Shown here one piece after another: positions 1 through 7,448 of a DNA stretch of 46,157 nt. Source of the stretch: Microbacterium sp. 5K110 (GTDB lineage: Bacteria; Actinomycetota; Actinomycetes; Actinomycetales; Microbacteriaceae). The position numbers and the translations under genes were made by a program. The stretch spans positions 1 to 46,157 of the forward strand of contig NZ_VBUM01000019.1 of assembly GCF_005774735.1 (NCBI RefSeq), in the 5' to 3' direction. The notes beneath the pieces were generated by a model. That model was given only the letters and a program-made list of their open reading frames with translations, ran no database searches and was not told the DNA's origin. Position 1 is the first letter of the stretch, and every line of letters begins with the position of its first letter.

Positions 1-38
1 GCCCCTCTCATCCCCCCACCCCTCCAGGAGTTCCCACC

Positions 39-1739
39 GTGACCACTGAGACGCGCGTCCTTTCCGGGCGCTACCGCGTCGACGACCTCATCGGTCGCGG
101 CGGTATGGCCAGCGTCTACCGTGGCTACGATCAGACGCTCGGGCGCACGGTGGCGATCAAGATCCTGAAGGCCGACCTCGCCGGCGACGCCGCGTTCCGG
201 ACGCGGTTCCGTCTCGAGGCCCAGGCCGCCTCCCGCATGGCCCACCCCACGATCGTCCGGGTCTTCGATGCGGGAGAAGACGTCGAGGTCGGTGCCGACG
301 GGCACGAGCACCCGGTGCCGTACATCGTGATGGAGCTGGTCCACGGCAAGCTGCTGAAGGACGTCATCGCCGCCGGGCCCGTGCCCATCGACGAGTCCCT
401 GCGCTACGTCGACGGCATCCTGGAGGCCCTGGAGTACTCGCATCGGGCCGGCGTCGTGCACCGCGACATCAAGCCGGGCAACGTCATGATCACCGATTCG
501 GGACGCATCAAGGTGATGGACTTCGGCATCGCGCGCGCGGTGTCGGACTCCTCCTCCACCGTCGCCGAGACGACGGCGATCGTCGGGACCGCCGCGTACT
601 TCTCCCCCGAGCAGGCGAAGGGCGAGTCGGTCGACGCACGAGCCGATCTGTACTCCACCGGAGTCGTGCTGTACGAGCTCCTCACCGGCCGCCCGCCGTT
701 CCGTGGCGACACCCCCGTCGCCGTGGCCTACCAGCACGTCAGTGAGGCGCCGGTTCCGCCCAGCGACCTCAACGAGTCGGTGCCGCGTGCGCTCGACGCC
801 GTCGTACTCCGCGCCCTCGCGAAGGATCCGTTCCAGCGTCCCCAGGACGCGGCCGGTTTCCGCGAAGACCTGGATGCCACGGTCGAGGGCAAGGAGCCGA
901 CCAAGCGCCAGATGTCGGCGCTGTCGAACGAGCTGTACGGACCCAACCCGCGCCAGGCGGCCGAGACGGCGCGATCGTTGCGTCAGCTCAGCACCGACAC
1001 GACGATGCGGCGCACCCAGCCCGGCCCTCCGGTTGCCTGGATCTGGGCGGGTGTGGCGGTCCTGGCCGTGCTGCTGGTCTCGGTGCTGCTGTGGGTGGTG
1101 CAGATCCAGCCGTCCAACGATGTGCCCTCCGCCGGACGCACGATCCCCGACGTCGTCGACATGTCGTACGACCGCGCCGTGGAGACGCTCGAGAAGGAAG
1201 ACCTGTTCGCCAAACGTGTCGATGAGTCCAACGGCTCCATCGCCGCCGGTAACGTCATCCGGACGACGCCGAGTGCCGATACGTCGGTGGCGGCAGGCCA
1301 GCAGGTGACGGTGTACGTGTCCTCGGGGGCCGACACCGCCACCGTGCCCACCCTCGAGGGCATCACCGAGTCCGAGGCGCGTGCCGCCCTGGAATCGGCG
1401 GGACTCTCGCTCGGTCTCGTGCAGCGCAAACCGGATCCGGCGCTGGCCTCGGGCGTCGTGATGTCGGCGAGCGTGGCATCCGAGACCGAGGTGGCCAAGG
1501 GCACGACGGTGAACCTCGTGGTCGCCAGCGGCACCGTGGTGATCGTCAACTACAAGGACTATCCCGTCGACGTTGCCAAGCGCGAGCTCGAGTCGACGGA
1601 GAAGCAGCTGACCGTGCGCACCCAGGAGGACCCGGGATGCCGCGCCACGACGCCGTCGCTCGTCACCACGCAGTCGCTTGCTCCGGGCGAGGTGCCCGTG
1701 CACAGCGAGATCACGCTGACCTACTGCACCGGCTCCTGA
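39..1739 (+). CDS. pknB: PASTA-domain Ser/Thr protein kinase (PknB/StkP family)
   Basis: This is a membrane-bound eukaryotic-type kinase that senses peptidoglycan fragments or lipid II outside the cell and phosphorylates growth and division proteins inside. The kinase domain (residues about 12-270) has the glycine loop GRGGMASVY (19-27), Lys41 in VAIK, the catalytic HRDIKPGN (about 141-148), DFG at about 161 and SPEQ in the activation segment. One membrane helix follows (about 333-357). Three PASTA-like repeats fill the exterior (368 to the end); the third is divergent and contains two cysteines. The 566 residues are normal for the family. The GTG start follows CCAGGAG at good spacing. The 3' end overlaps the convergent amidotransferase gene by 19 bases. 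In relatives this gene ends the rodA-pbpA-pknA-pknB cluster, which would lie left of the window (known context, not seen). Confidence 0.95.
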   Translation: MTTETRVLSGRYRVDDLIGRGGMASVYRGYDQTLGRTVAIKILKADLAGDAAFRTRFRLEAQAASRMAHPTIVRVFDAGEDVEVGADGHEHPVPYIVMELVHGKLLKDVIAAGPVPIDESLRYVDGILEALEYSHRAGVVHRDIKPGNVMITDSGRIKVMDFGIARAVSDSSSTVAETTAIVGTAAYFSPEQAKGESVDARADLYSTGVVLYELLTGRPPFRGDTPVAVAYQHVSEAPVPPSDLNESVPRALDAVVLRALAKDPFQRPQDAAGFREDLDATVEGKEPTKRQMSALSNELYGPNPRQAAETARSLRQLSTDTTMRRTQPGPPVAWIWAGVAVLAVLLVSVLLWVVQIQPSNDVPSAGRTIPDVVDMSYDRAVETLEKEDLFAKRVDESNGSIAAGNVIRTTPSADTSVAAGQQVTVYVSSGADTATVPTLEGITESEARAALESAGLSLGLVQRKPDPALASGVVMSASVASETEVAKGTTVNLVVASGTVVIVNYKDYPVDVAKRELESTEKQLTVRTQEDPGCRATTPSLVTTQSLAPGEVPVHSEITLTYCTGS

Positions 1740-2362
1740 TTCCGGCGGGGGTGGAGGCGGCGCCCCGTCTCCGCCGCCCCGCGCAGCCCGGCATCCTCGA
1801 GCCACGTCCCCAGCAGCGTGTGACCACCGTCGGTGAGCACGCTCTCGGGGTGGAACTGCACGCCCGTCAAGGGCGCCGTGCGATGCGCGAGGCCCATGAT
1901 GACACCGGATTCACTGCGGGCGGTCACGGCCAGATCGTCCGGAACGGTGTCGGGGTCGACGGCGAGCGAGTGATAGCGCGTGGCCTCGAACCCGTCGGCC
2001 AGACCCGCGAACACCCCGTTCCCGTCGTGGTGGATCCGGCTGGTGATCCCGTGCAGCAGTTCGGGTGCGCGCGACACGCGTGCACCGAACGCGACCGCGA
2101 GGGCCTGGTGCCCGAGACACACGCCGAGGAGAGGGATGCCACGCGCGTGCGCCTCGAGGATCACATCGACCGAAGCGCCGGCATCCCGGGGGTGGCCGGG
2201 TCCGGGTGAGACCAGGATCGCGTCAGCGCTCCCCACCTCGGTCGCGGGATCGAGTCCGACGGCCGGTCGTAGAGCGACCTCGGCCCCCAGGTCGGTGAGA
2301 TAGCCGGCGAGGATGTGGACGAAGCTGTCGCGGTTGTCGACGACGACCACCCGGAAGCTCAC
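1721..2362 (-). CDS. pabA: Class I glutamine amidotransferase, anthranilate/aminodeoxychorismate synthase component II
   Basis: This subunit releases ammonia from glutamine for a chorismate-using partner, giving 4-amino-4-deoxychorismate (folate) or anthranilate (tryptophan). The 213-residue protein has the nucleophile motif GVCLGHQ, the oxyanion region SPGPGHP and the catalytic His-Glu pair in QFHPES. No component I gene is nearby, so PabA and TrpG roles cannot be separated. Placement next to pknB and a sortase is typical of actinobacteria, where it is usually labelled PabA. The GTG start overlaps the stop of the upstream 51-residue membrane protein by four bases (GTGA), implying translational coupling. 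The stop lies inside the 3' end of the convergent kinase gene. Confidence 0.92.
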   Translation of the reverse strand: MSFRVVVVDNRDSFVHILAGYLTDLGAEVALRPAVGLDPATEVGSADAILVSPGPGHPRDAGASVDVILEAHARGIPLLGVCLGHQALAVAFGARVSRAPELLHGITSRIHHDGNGVFAGLADGFEATRYHSLAVDPDTVPDDLAVTARSESGVIMGLAHRTAPLTGVQFHPESVLTDGGHTLLGTWLEDAGLRGAAETGRRLHPRRNQEPVQ

Positions 2363-2514
2363 TCGACCGTGACCTCCTGTGGATAGACGATGTCACTCAC
2401 CCACGGGAAGACGTAGAAGAAGAGCCCGTAGAGCACCGCCGCGGCCAGCACGAGCACGATCAGCAGGCGCACCCACCAGGGTCCGGGGAGAATGCGCCAG
2501 AGGGCTCCGTACAT
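2359..2514 (-). CDS. Small single-pass membrane protein (51 residues)
   Basis: This short frame encodes a 51-residue protein. A tryptophan-rich amino end (LPGPWWVR) leads into a hydrophobic stretch of about 24 residues (about 18-41) and a short polar tail ending QEVTVE. Its ATG overlaps the sortase stop by one base, and its stop overlaps the amidotransferase start by four bases, so it is almost certainly translated as part of the sortase-amidotransferase operon. I recognise no named family. Small membrane proteins are often seen at this locus in Microbacteriaceae. A role assisting the sortase is possible but unproven. Confidence 0.75.
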   Translation of the reverse strand: MYGALWRILPGPWWVRLLIVLVLAAAVLYGLFFYVFPWVSDIVYPQEVTVE

Positions 2515-3287
2515 CAGGCTGCTCCCTCGGTGAGTGACGCGGGCGGTCCATCCGCGCGAGGAGTGAACGAGTCGAAGACGCCGTACGCGATGGCGCGCTC
2601 CGAGAAGCCGTATCGCGGGCTGCATGTGGTCATCGTGATCACCTTGTCAGTGGCAAGGACTTCCGGTGCCTGCGGAACCGGCAGCAGGACCTGCACTCCG
2701 TCGGGACGCACGTACTCGAGGTTGCGGAAGCGGTACGTGTACCAGCCGTCGGGCGTCTCCACGACGACGGAGTCGCCGACGCGAAGGGAGGGGAGGTCGG
2801 CGAACGGAGCCCCGTGACTGCCGCGGTGGCCCGCGATCGCGAAGTTCCCCGTCTGACCGGGCATGGCCGTGTCGGGGTAGTGGCCGATTCCGATGGGATC
2901 GAGGGTGACCGCCGCGCTGACCCCGCCGGCGAGCTTGAACTGGTAATCGGGTCCGAGCCGCGGAATGCGCAGAACGCCGAAGACCTCGCCGTTCCCGGGC
3001 TGCGCAAGGGCAGGGGGCTCCTCGGGGCCGGGGGCATCGGCATCCGGAGTGGGAGCGGGCGTCGCCGGGGCGGACGCCCATTCCTGCGTCAGCGAGTCGG
3101 CCTCGCTCTTGAACTTCGCACCGATGATGGCGTCGCCGATCCACAGTTGCCACGCGACGAACAACAGCACGAGGACCCCGGCGGTGAGCAGCAGATCGCC
3201 GAGCACCCCCAGCACCGTGACACGACGCCGGCGCGGCGGACGCCGGCGAGAGCCGCGTCGTGTGAGGGGCTGGTCAGCGGTGGACAC
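2514..3287 (-). CDS. Class E sortase
   Basis: This is a transpeptidase of the outer membrane face that attaches or polymerises secreted substrates with an LAxTG-like sorting signal. The 257-residue protein has a basic amino end, one membrane helix (about residues 25-50), a Pro/Ala-rich linker and the sortase barrel. The catalytic His is in IAGHRGSHG, Cys in TMTTC and Arg in SPRYGFSER. It leads a tightly overlapping operon with the 51-residue membrane protein and the amidotransferase. It is divergent from crgA across about 54 bases. Class E assignment follows from the housekeeping locus beside crgA and pknB in high-GC actinobacteria. The start follows a weak ribosome site, so a start a few codons inside is possible. 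Confidence 0.92.
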   Translation of the reverse strand: MSTADQPLTRRGSRRRPPRRRRVTVLGVLGDLLLTAGVLVLLFVAWQLWIGDAIIGAKFKSEADSLTQEWASAPATPAPTPDADAPGPEEPPALAQPGNGEVFGVLRIPRLGPDYQFKLAGGVSAAVTLDPIGIGHYPDTAMPGQTGNFAIAGHRGSHGAPFADLPSLRVGDSVVVETPDGWYTYRFRNLEYVRPDGVQVLLPVPQAPEVLATDKVITMTTCSPRYGFSERAIAYGVFDSFTPRADGPPASLTEGAA

Positions 3288-3328
3288 GAGCCGAGTCTAG
3301 TTCCGCGGGTGGAGCACGACCGGCCCGT

Positions 3329-3334
3329 TAGACT
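3329..3334 (+). promoter_or_regulatory. -10 hexamer of crgA, leaderless start
   Basis: TAGACT lies seven bases before the crgA ATG. Transcription would begin at or one base before the start codon, giving a leaderless message. Confidence 0.55.
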
Positions 3335-3341
3335 GACCGGC

Positions 3342-3581
3342 ATGGCACGTACTGGCAACGGCGAAGACCCGATCGCTGAGCGCAACGAGAGCGGATCCAC
3401 GCCCAACCCGGTGTGGTTCCTGCCGATCATGATCGGCCTCATGCTCATCGGCTTGGTATGGGTCCTCGTCTTCTACCTGAGCAACTCGCAGTTCCCCATC
3501 CCCGGTATCGGGGCGTGGAACCTCGTGATCGGTTTCGGAATCGCCTTCGTCGGCTTCCTGATGACCACGCGCTGGCGCTGA
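3342..3581 (+). CDS. crgA: Cell division protein CrgA
   Basis: CrgA is a small septal membrane protein that interacts with FtsZ, FtsI and FtsQ and helps coordinate septum assembly in actinobacteria. The 79 residues comprise a polar amino end, a first membrane helix (about 26-46, starting PVWFLPIMIGLML), a short outside loop (SQFPIPGIGAWN) and a second helix (about 60-75), ending TTRWR. Length and topology match the family. The start is the ATG seven bases after a TAGACT -10 hexamer (3329-3334), with no Shine-Dalgarno sequence, so the mRNA is probably leaderless. A longer open frame upstream has no support. The gene sits in the expected place between the sortase and the rhomboid protease. Confidence 0.93.
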   Translation: MARTGNGEDPIAERNESGSTPNPVWFLPIMIGLMLIGLVWVLVFYLSNSQFPIPGIGAWNLVIGFGIAFVGFLMTTRWR

Positions 3582-3618
3582 GATCACCCGACTTACACTC
3601 GTGTAATTCATCCCCACC

Positions 3619-3639
3619 TGTGGATGAACCTGTGGATAA
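3619..3639 (-). promoter_or_regulatory. Pair of DnaA boxes outside oriC
   Basis: On the minus strand there is a perfect DnaA box TTATCCACA (3631-3639) and, 12 bases away in the same orientation, TCATCCACA (3619-3627, one mismatch). They fill the 61-base gap between the convergent ends of crgA and the rhomboid gene, about 12 kb from oriC. Confidence 0.6.
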
Positions 3640-3642
3640 CTC

Positions 3643-4572
3643 TTAGTAGTAGACCAGGGCCGGGATCGCCAGAAGCGCGAACAGTGCGACGGTGAGCACC
3701 ACGAGCAAGCCGATCTGCACCGACCGCTGGCGAGCGAGTCGCGTGCGAGCGTAGATCAGCCCGACCAGCGCTCCCACGACCAGTCCGCCGAGGTGCGCCT
3801 GCCACGAGACGCCCACGTTGTTGAGCGCGGCGATGAAGTTGCCGGTAGCGAGCGACGTGACGAGGGCGACGACGAACGGCCAGGCGAAGTTGATCCCGAT
3901 GAGGATCGCGATGACCCGGATGTCGGCTCCGATGTGGCGGCCGATCACGAGCAGCGCACCGAAGAGCGCGAAGATCGCTCCCGAGGCGCCGACCACGAAC
4001 GTGGACGGTGCGAGCAGCGCCACGGCGACGGACCCGCCCAGCGCTCCCAGAACATAAAGCGCGACGAACCGCCAGCGTCCGAGCAGCGGCTCGAGGTTTC
4101 GGCCGATCAACCACAACACCAGCATGTTCAGGCCGACGTGGAAGAACCCCGAGTGCACGAGGGCGGCGGTGAGAAGCCGCCAGGGCTCGATGGGCCCGAA
4201 CTGGGGGACCAGATAGAGCGCGGAGAACCCCAGCGCGTTCGTGAGGATGCCCCCGACGCCCGGGATCAGCCCGATGATGTAGGCCAGGCCCGTGATCGCG
4301 ATGATGGCCAGCGTCGCCGTGGGGCGACCCGAGGCCACGACCGCGACCGGCCGCGATCGCGACCATCGCCGCTGGGCCTTCTTCTGGGCCGGGGTCTCGG
4401 AGGCCCGCTGCTGGGCCAGGCACTCCGGGCAGATGACACCGACGGCAGCGGGTGTCCGACAGTCAGGGCAAACCGTGCGCAGACACCGCTGGCAGAGGAC
4501 GAAGCTCTGCCGGTCGGGATGCCGGTAACAGAAGTTATCGCCGTTGCGACGGAACTCCTCGGTCGTAGACAC
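3643..4572 (-). CDS. Rhomboid intramembrane serine protease with N-terminal zinc-finger-like domain
   Basis: Rhomboids cleave substrates within the membrane with a Ser-His dyad. The 309-residue protein carries the serine in GASGAIFALFG, the catalytic histidine in AHLGG, the conserved LNMLVLW segment with its His/Asn neighbours, and six or more hydrophobic helices between about residues 80 and 305. The first 60 residues form a cysteine/histidine cluster (CYRHPDR, CQRCLRTVCPDC, CPEC) resembling a B-box-like zinc-binding module, common in actinobacterial rhomboids. The cyclophilin gene lies 17 bases upstream on the same strand, so the two are probably cotranscribed. Substrates are unknown. Confidence 0.92.
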   Translation of the reverse strand: MSTTEEFRRNGDNFCYRHPDRQSFVLCQRCLRTVCPDCRTPAAVGVICPECLAQQRASETPAQKKAQRRWSRSRPVAVVASGRPTATLAIIAITGLAYIIGLIPGVGGILTNALGFSALYLVPQFGPIEPWRLLTAALVHSGFFHVGLNMLVLWLIGRNLEPLLGRWRFVALYVLGALGGSVAVALLAPSTFVVGASGAIFALFGALLVIGRHIGADIRVIAILIGINFAWPFVVALVTSLATGNFIAALNNVGVSWQAHLGGLVVGALVGLIYARTRLARQRSVQIGLLVVLTVALFALLAIPALVYY

Positions 4573-4589
4573 CCGCCGCCGCCCGAGGG

Positions 4590-5147
4590 TCAGACGGCGA
4601 CGATGTCGACCGACTCGAGCACGACCGGCTCGATGGGACGGTCGCCGGCGGCCGTGGGAACCTTGCTGAGAGCGTCGACGACCTTCTTGGAGGCGTCATC
4701 GGCGACCTCGCCGAAGATCGTGTGCTTGCCCTGCAGCCAGGGAGTCGGGTCGGTGGTGATGAAGAACTGCGAGCCGTTCGTGCCCTCGGGCTGACCGGTG
4801 ATCGCGTTGCGACGCAGGCCCGCGTTCGCCATCGCGAGCTTGTAGGGCGCCGAGAAGTCGAGCTCGGGGTGGATCTCGTCGTTGAACGTGTAGCCGGGAC
4901 CGCCGACGCCCTGGCCGAGCGGGTCGCCACCCTGGATCATGAAGCCGGGGATGATGCGGTGGAACACGACGTTCGAGTAGAGCGGACCCTCACCCTTGGC
5001 GCCGGTGGCGGGGTTGGTCCATTCCTGGGACCCGTCGGCGAGGCCGACGAAGTTGCGGACGGTCCGGGGAGCGTGGTCGCCGAACAGGTTGACGACGATG
5101 TCGCCGTGGTTGGTGTGCAGGGTCGCGACGGCGGTGTGGGAAGCCAT
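4590..5147 (-). CDS. ppiA: Cyclophilin-type peptidyl-prolyl cis-trans isomerase
   Basis: This cytosolic foldase catalyses proline isomerisation. The 185-residue protein consists of a single cyclophilin domain with the conserved catalytic segment FHRIIPGFMIQGGDP, the substrate-binding GSQFFIT and the tryptophan in PWLQGKHTIFG. There is no signal peptide. The ATG start is clear. It lies directly upstream of the rhomboid gene on the same strand (17-base gap). The position next to crgA and pknB matches the conserved ppiA locus in actinobacteria such as mycobacteria. Confidence 0.95.
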   Translation of the reverse strand: MASHTAVATLHTNHGDIVVNLFGDHAPRTVRNFVGLADGSQEWTNPATGAKGEGPLYSNVVFHRIIPGFMIQGGDPLGQGVGGPGYTFNDEIHPELDFSAPYKLAMANAGLRRNAITGQPEGTNGSQFFITTDPTPWLQGKHTIFGEVADDASKKVVDALSKVPTAAGDRPIEPVVLESVDIVAV

Positions 5148-5247
5148 AGGTACATTCTCTCAGAGTTATCTGCAAGGGTCGGCGGACGGAGAGCCCTGTT
5201 CTGGCAAGATGAAGGGCGTACATCCCATCGACAGGGAGGATGAAGCC

Positions 5248-5820
5248 GTGGGCCTCAGCCGCAAGAGCAAGAAGGAACTGCGCAAGCTCCAGAAACACGC
5301 CGCGAAGGTGTGGGAGTCCCAGCAGGTTCTGCTGGGCGAGAGCGGAAAGGTGGCCCGCGAAGCCGGTCGCCAGCTCGGTCGCTTCAGCCGTGAAGACCTC
5401 GTTCCCACCGTCCAGGACGGATACGAGAAGTACGCTGCGCCGTACGTCGACAAGAGCGTGACCTCCGCCAACCGCTTCCTCAGCGGCAAGGTGATCCCCG
5501 CAGCGGGTGCCGTCGTCGGTGGAGCGATGTCGGTCTGGGATGCCGCGGGCGACACCCGCGACCGCCTGGCCAAGGGGCGCGGGTTCGAACTCGACACGCA
5601 CAAGTACGCCAAGCGCGCCGAGAAATACGGCAAGAAGGCCAGCAAGAAGCTCGCCGCCAAGCTCCCGAAGCAGAACGACGGCATCGGTGCCGGTGGCGTC
5701 ATCGCCATCCTCCTCGGCGTCGCCGCTGCCGTGGGCGTCGCGTACGCCGCCTGGCAGACCCTGCGCGCCGACGACGAGCTGTGGGTGGCCGACGACCCGC
5801 TCCGCGCTCCCGACGCGTGA
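5248..5820 (+). CDS. Unknown protein with C-terminal membrane helix (190 residues)
   Basis: I do not recognise a family. The protein begins with a strongly basic stretch (SRKSKKELRKLQKHAAKVW), continues with a largely helical, charged region, and has a glycine/alanine-rich segment around residues 85-100 that could be a weak amphipathic helix. A second Lys-rich part (KRAEKYGKKASKKLAAK) precedes one membrane helix near residues 150-172 and a short acidic tail. The GTG start follows AGGGAGGA at nine-base spacing; an ATG five bases earlier opens a different, short frame. Its stop overlaps the start of the YbaK gene (GTGA). A helix-anchored cytoplasmic or nucleic-acid-binding protein is a guess. 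Confidence 0.8.
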   Translation: MGLSRKSKKELRKLQKHAAKVWESQQVLLGESGKVAREAGRQLGRFSREDLVPTVQDGYEKYAAPYVDKSVTSANRFLSGKVIPAAGAVVGGAMSVWDAAGDTRDRLAKGRGFELDTHKYAKRAEKYGKKASKKLAAKLPKQNDGIGAGGVIAILLGVAAAVGVAYAAWQTLRADDELWVADDPLRAPDA

Positions 5821-6290
5821 GCGATCCCACCATCAGAGTCCGAGAGGCCGCGCGCGAGCGCGGCCTCTCTGTCGATGTGCGGGAGCGCCCCGCCGCGGCC
5901 TCGCTCGACGACGCGGCGGCCCTGCTCGGCATCCGTCCCGACGACATCGTCAAGACGCTCGTCGTGAAGCGTTCCGACGACACGTTCCTCTTCGCCCTCG
6001 TGCCCGGTGACCGCGTCATCTCGTGGCCGAAGCTACGGGCGGTGGTCGGCGTCAACAAGCTGCGGCTCCCCGAGCCCGAGCTGGCCCTGGCCGCCACCGG
6101 GTACGAGCGCGGCACGATCGTCCCCATCGGCAGCTCGACGGACTGGCCCGTGTATGCCGACGAGAGCATCGTCGGACGCCGCATCGCGATGGGCGCCGGC
6201 GCACACGGCTACAGCCTCTTCGTCGACGCCGACGAACTCATCCGGGCCTACGACGCGACCGTGGCCGACATCACCTCGACCCGGGACTGA
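5817..6290 (+). CDS. YbaK/EbsC-type aminoacyl-tRNA deacylase
   Basis: These proteins hydrolyse mischarged tRNAs such as Cys-tRNAPro or Ala-tRNAPro. The 157-residue protein is a single YbaK domain with DDIVKTLVVK (including the conserved Lys), the segment PGDRVISWPKLRAVVGVNKLR and the glycine-rich end MGAGAHGYSLFVD. It starts with GTG overlapping the previous stop by four bases, so it is coupled to the upstream membrane protein gene. Which mischarged tRNA it edits cannot be told. It ends six bases before the convergent Nudix gene. Confidence 0.9.
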   Translation: MSDPTIRVREAARERGLSVDVRERPAAASLDDAAALLGIRPDDIVKTLVVKRSDDTFLFALVPGDRVISWPKLRAVVGVNKLRLPEPELALAATGYERGTIVPIGSSTDWPVYADESIVGRRIAMGAGAHGYSLFVDADELIRAYDATVADITSTRD

Positions 6291-6296
6291 GCTTCC

Positions 6297-6728
6297 TCAG
6301 GTTCGCTGCAGCCCCGCCATCTTGAAGGCGATGTCCACCAGCTGGACGCGACGCAGTTTGCGCACGGCCGTGAGCGAGAACCACTCCGCTCGATCGGTCG
6401 ACCCGTCGACCTCGTTGCGGAGGCGTCCGCCGACGACATGGGCGCGGTAGACGATACGGAGGGCGTGCAACGGCCCGCTCCGGTCGTCGGAGAGGCGCGC
6501 CTCGGCCGGGATCACCCGCGAGTGGATGCCGAGAAGCTCGTCGACCATGACACGGAATCCGGTCTCTTCGCGCACCTCACGGCGCACCGCGCGCTCCGGG
6601 TCCTCGCCCGCCTCCAGGCCACCGCCGGGCAGGGTCCAGGCGGCGCGACGCCCCTCGACCCAGTGGGCGAGCAGGACACGGTCGTCGGCGTCGGTGACGA
6701 CGGCGTAGGCGGCGACTCGCATGTCCAT
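6297..6728 (-). CDS. Nudix hydrolase
   Basis: Nudix enzymes cleave nucleoside diphosphate-linked substrates using metal held by the Nudix box. That box is complete here: GGLEAGEDPERAVRREVREE followed by TGF matches GX5EX7REUXEEXGU. The protein has about 143 residues and a single domain with no signal peptide. The chosen ATG (6728) gives MDMRVAAY. Another ATG three codons upstream and one two codons downstream are also possible, since the nearest purine-rich stretch is AGGGTG. The substrate is not predictable. It may be cotranscribed with nothing, as the tRNAs upstream have their own terminator. Confidence 0.9.
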   Translation of the reverse strand: MDMRVAAYAVVTDADDRVLLAHWVEGRRAAWTLPGGGLEAGEDPERAVRREVREETGFRVMVDELLGIHSRVIPAEARLSDDRSGPLHALRIVYRAHVVGGRLRNEVDGSTDRAEWFSLTAVRKLRRVQLVDIAFKMAGLQRT

Positions 6729-6778
6729 TGCGATCACCCTAGCCGCGCCGACTGCGACGCCGTGGGCCGAAAAGCGAA

Positions 6779-6800
6779 AGAATCGGCCGAGGCCGACTCT
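6779..6800 (-). terminator. Terminator after tRNA-Ala
   Basis: Inverted repeat with 10-base arms (6779-6788 and 6791-6800, one mismatch). On the minus strand it is followed by a T-rich stretch, TTTCGCTTTTC. Confidence 0.6.
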
Positions 6801-6814
6801 TCGGGGAGAAATTG

Positions 6815-6887
6815 TGGAGCCTAGGAGATTCGAACTCCTGACATCCTGCTTGCAAAGCAGGCGCTCTACCAGCTGAGCTAAGGCCCC
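6815..6887 (-). tRNA. tRNA-Ala (anticodon TGC)
   Basis: A 73-base cloverleaf on the minus strand. The acceptor stem GGGGCCT pairs with AGGCTCC (one G-T), the D arm is AGCTCAGCTGGTAGAGC, the anticodon stem CCTGC/GCAGG encloses TTTGCAA (anticodon TGC), the T arm contains GTTCGAATC, and the discriminator is A. CCA is not encoded. It follows tRNA-Ile by 14 bases in the transcript. Confidence 0.97.
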
Positions 6888-6901
6888 GGGAAGGGAACGG
6901 G

Positions 6902-6975
6902 TGGGGCTACCAGGACTTGAACCTGGGACCTCTTCATTATCAGTGAAGCGCTCTAACCGCCTGAGCTATAGCCCC
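6902..6975 (-). tRNA. tRNA-Ile (anticodon GAT)
   Basis: A 74-base cloverleaf on the minus strand. The acceptor GGGGCTA pairs with TAGCCCC, the anticodon stem CTTCA/TGAAG encloses CTGATAA (anticodon GAT), the T loop is GTTCAAGTC, and the discriminator is A. The tRNA-Ile then tRNA-Ala pair downstream of gyrA is a common actinobacterial arrangement. Confidence 0.97.
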
Positions 6976-7043
6976 GTCTCGCTGACGTAACGTCGTCAAC
7001 CTCGAAGACTTTACCTGAATCCCGAGGTTTTTCCGAATCGGCG

Positions 7044-7448
7044 TCAGTTGGAGGTGAAGCCCACGAGCAAGCCGCCCGTGACCTTGACCGCGAGGTTGTA
7101 GATGCCGGCGACGACGGCGCCCATCACGGTCACGACGATGAGGTTGAGGATCGCCACGATCGCGGCGAACGCCATCACCTGCGGCAGTCCGACGTACTGC
7201 GACAGCGTCGCGCTGCCGTCCGTGAAGCTCGCGAAGAACTCGTCGGCCTTGACGATGAGTCCGGTCGCGCTCACGACGAGGTAGATCAGGAAATACGACA
7301 CGACCGTGACCACGGCGATTGCCACAGCAGCCAGGAACGACAGCTTCACGGCCGACCAGAAGTCGATGTACACCAGGCGCAGGCGCACCTGCTTCGCGGA
7401 GGTCTTGTGCGTCGACTTCTTGGCCAGCTTGTCGGCTACCGTGCTCAT
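7044..7448 (-). CDS. DUF3566 membrane protein downstream of gyrA
   Basis: A 134-residue membrane protein with a basic cytoplasmic amino end ([19 protein letters not shown]), a first membrane helix (about residues 32-60) and a second (about 88-115), then a glycine-rich amphipathic end. DUF3566 proteins follow gyrA in most actinobacteria. A mycobacterial homologue in the same position (CwsA-like locus) has been linked to cell wall synthesis, but function is not settled. Its ATG overlaps the gyrA stop by four bases, so translation is coupled to gyrase. Confidence 0.85.
   Translation of the reverse strand: MSTVADKLAKKSTHKTSAKQVRLRLVYIDFWSAVKLSFLAAVAIAVVTVVSYFLIYLVVSATGLIVKADEFFASFTDGSATLSQYVGLPQVMAFAAIVAILNLIVVTVMGAVVAGIYNLAVKVTGGLLVGFTSN

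Noticed and set aside
2814..3581. 255-codon form of crgA
   Set aside because: The extension is antisense to the sortase; CrgA motifs start at the ATG at 3342 right after a -10 hexamer.
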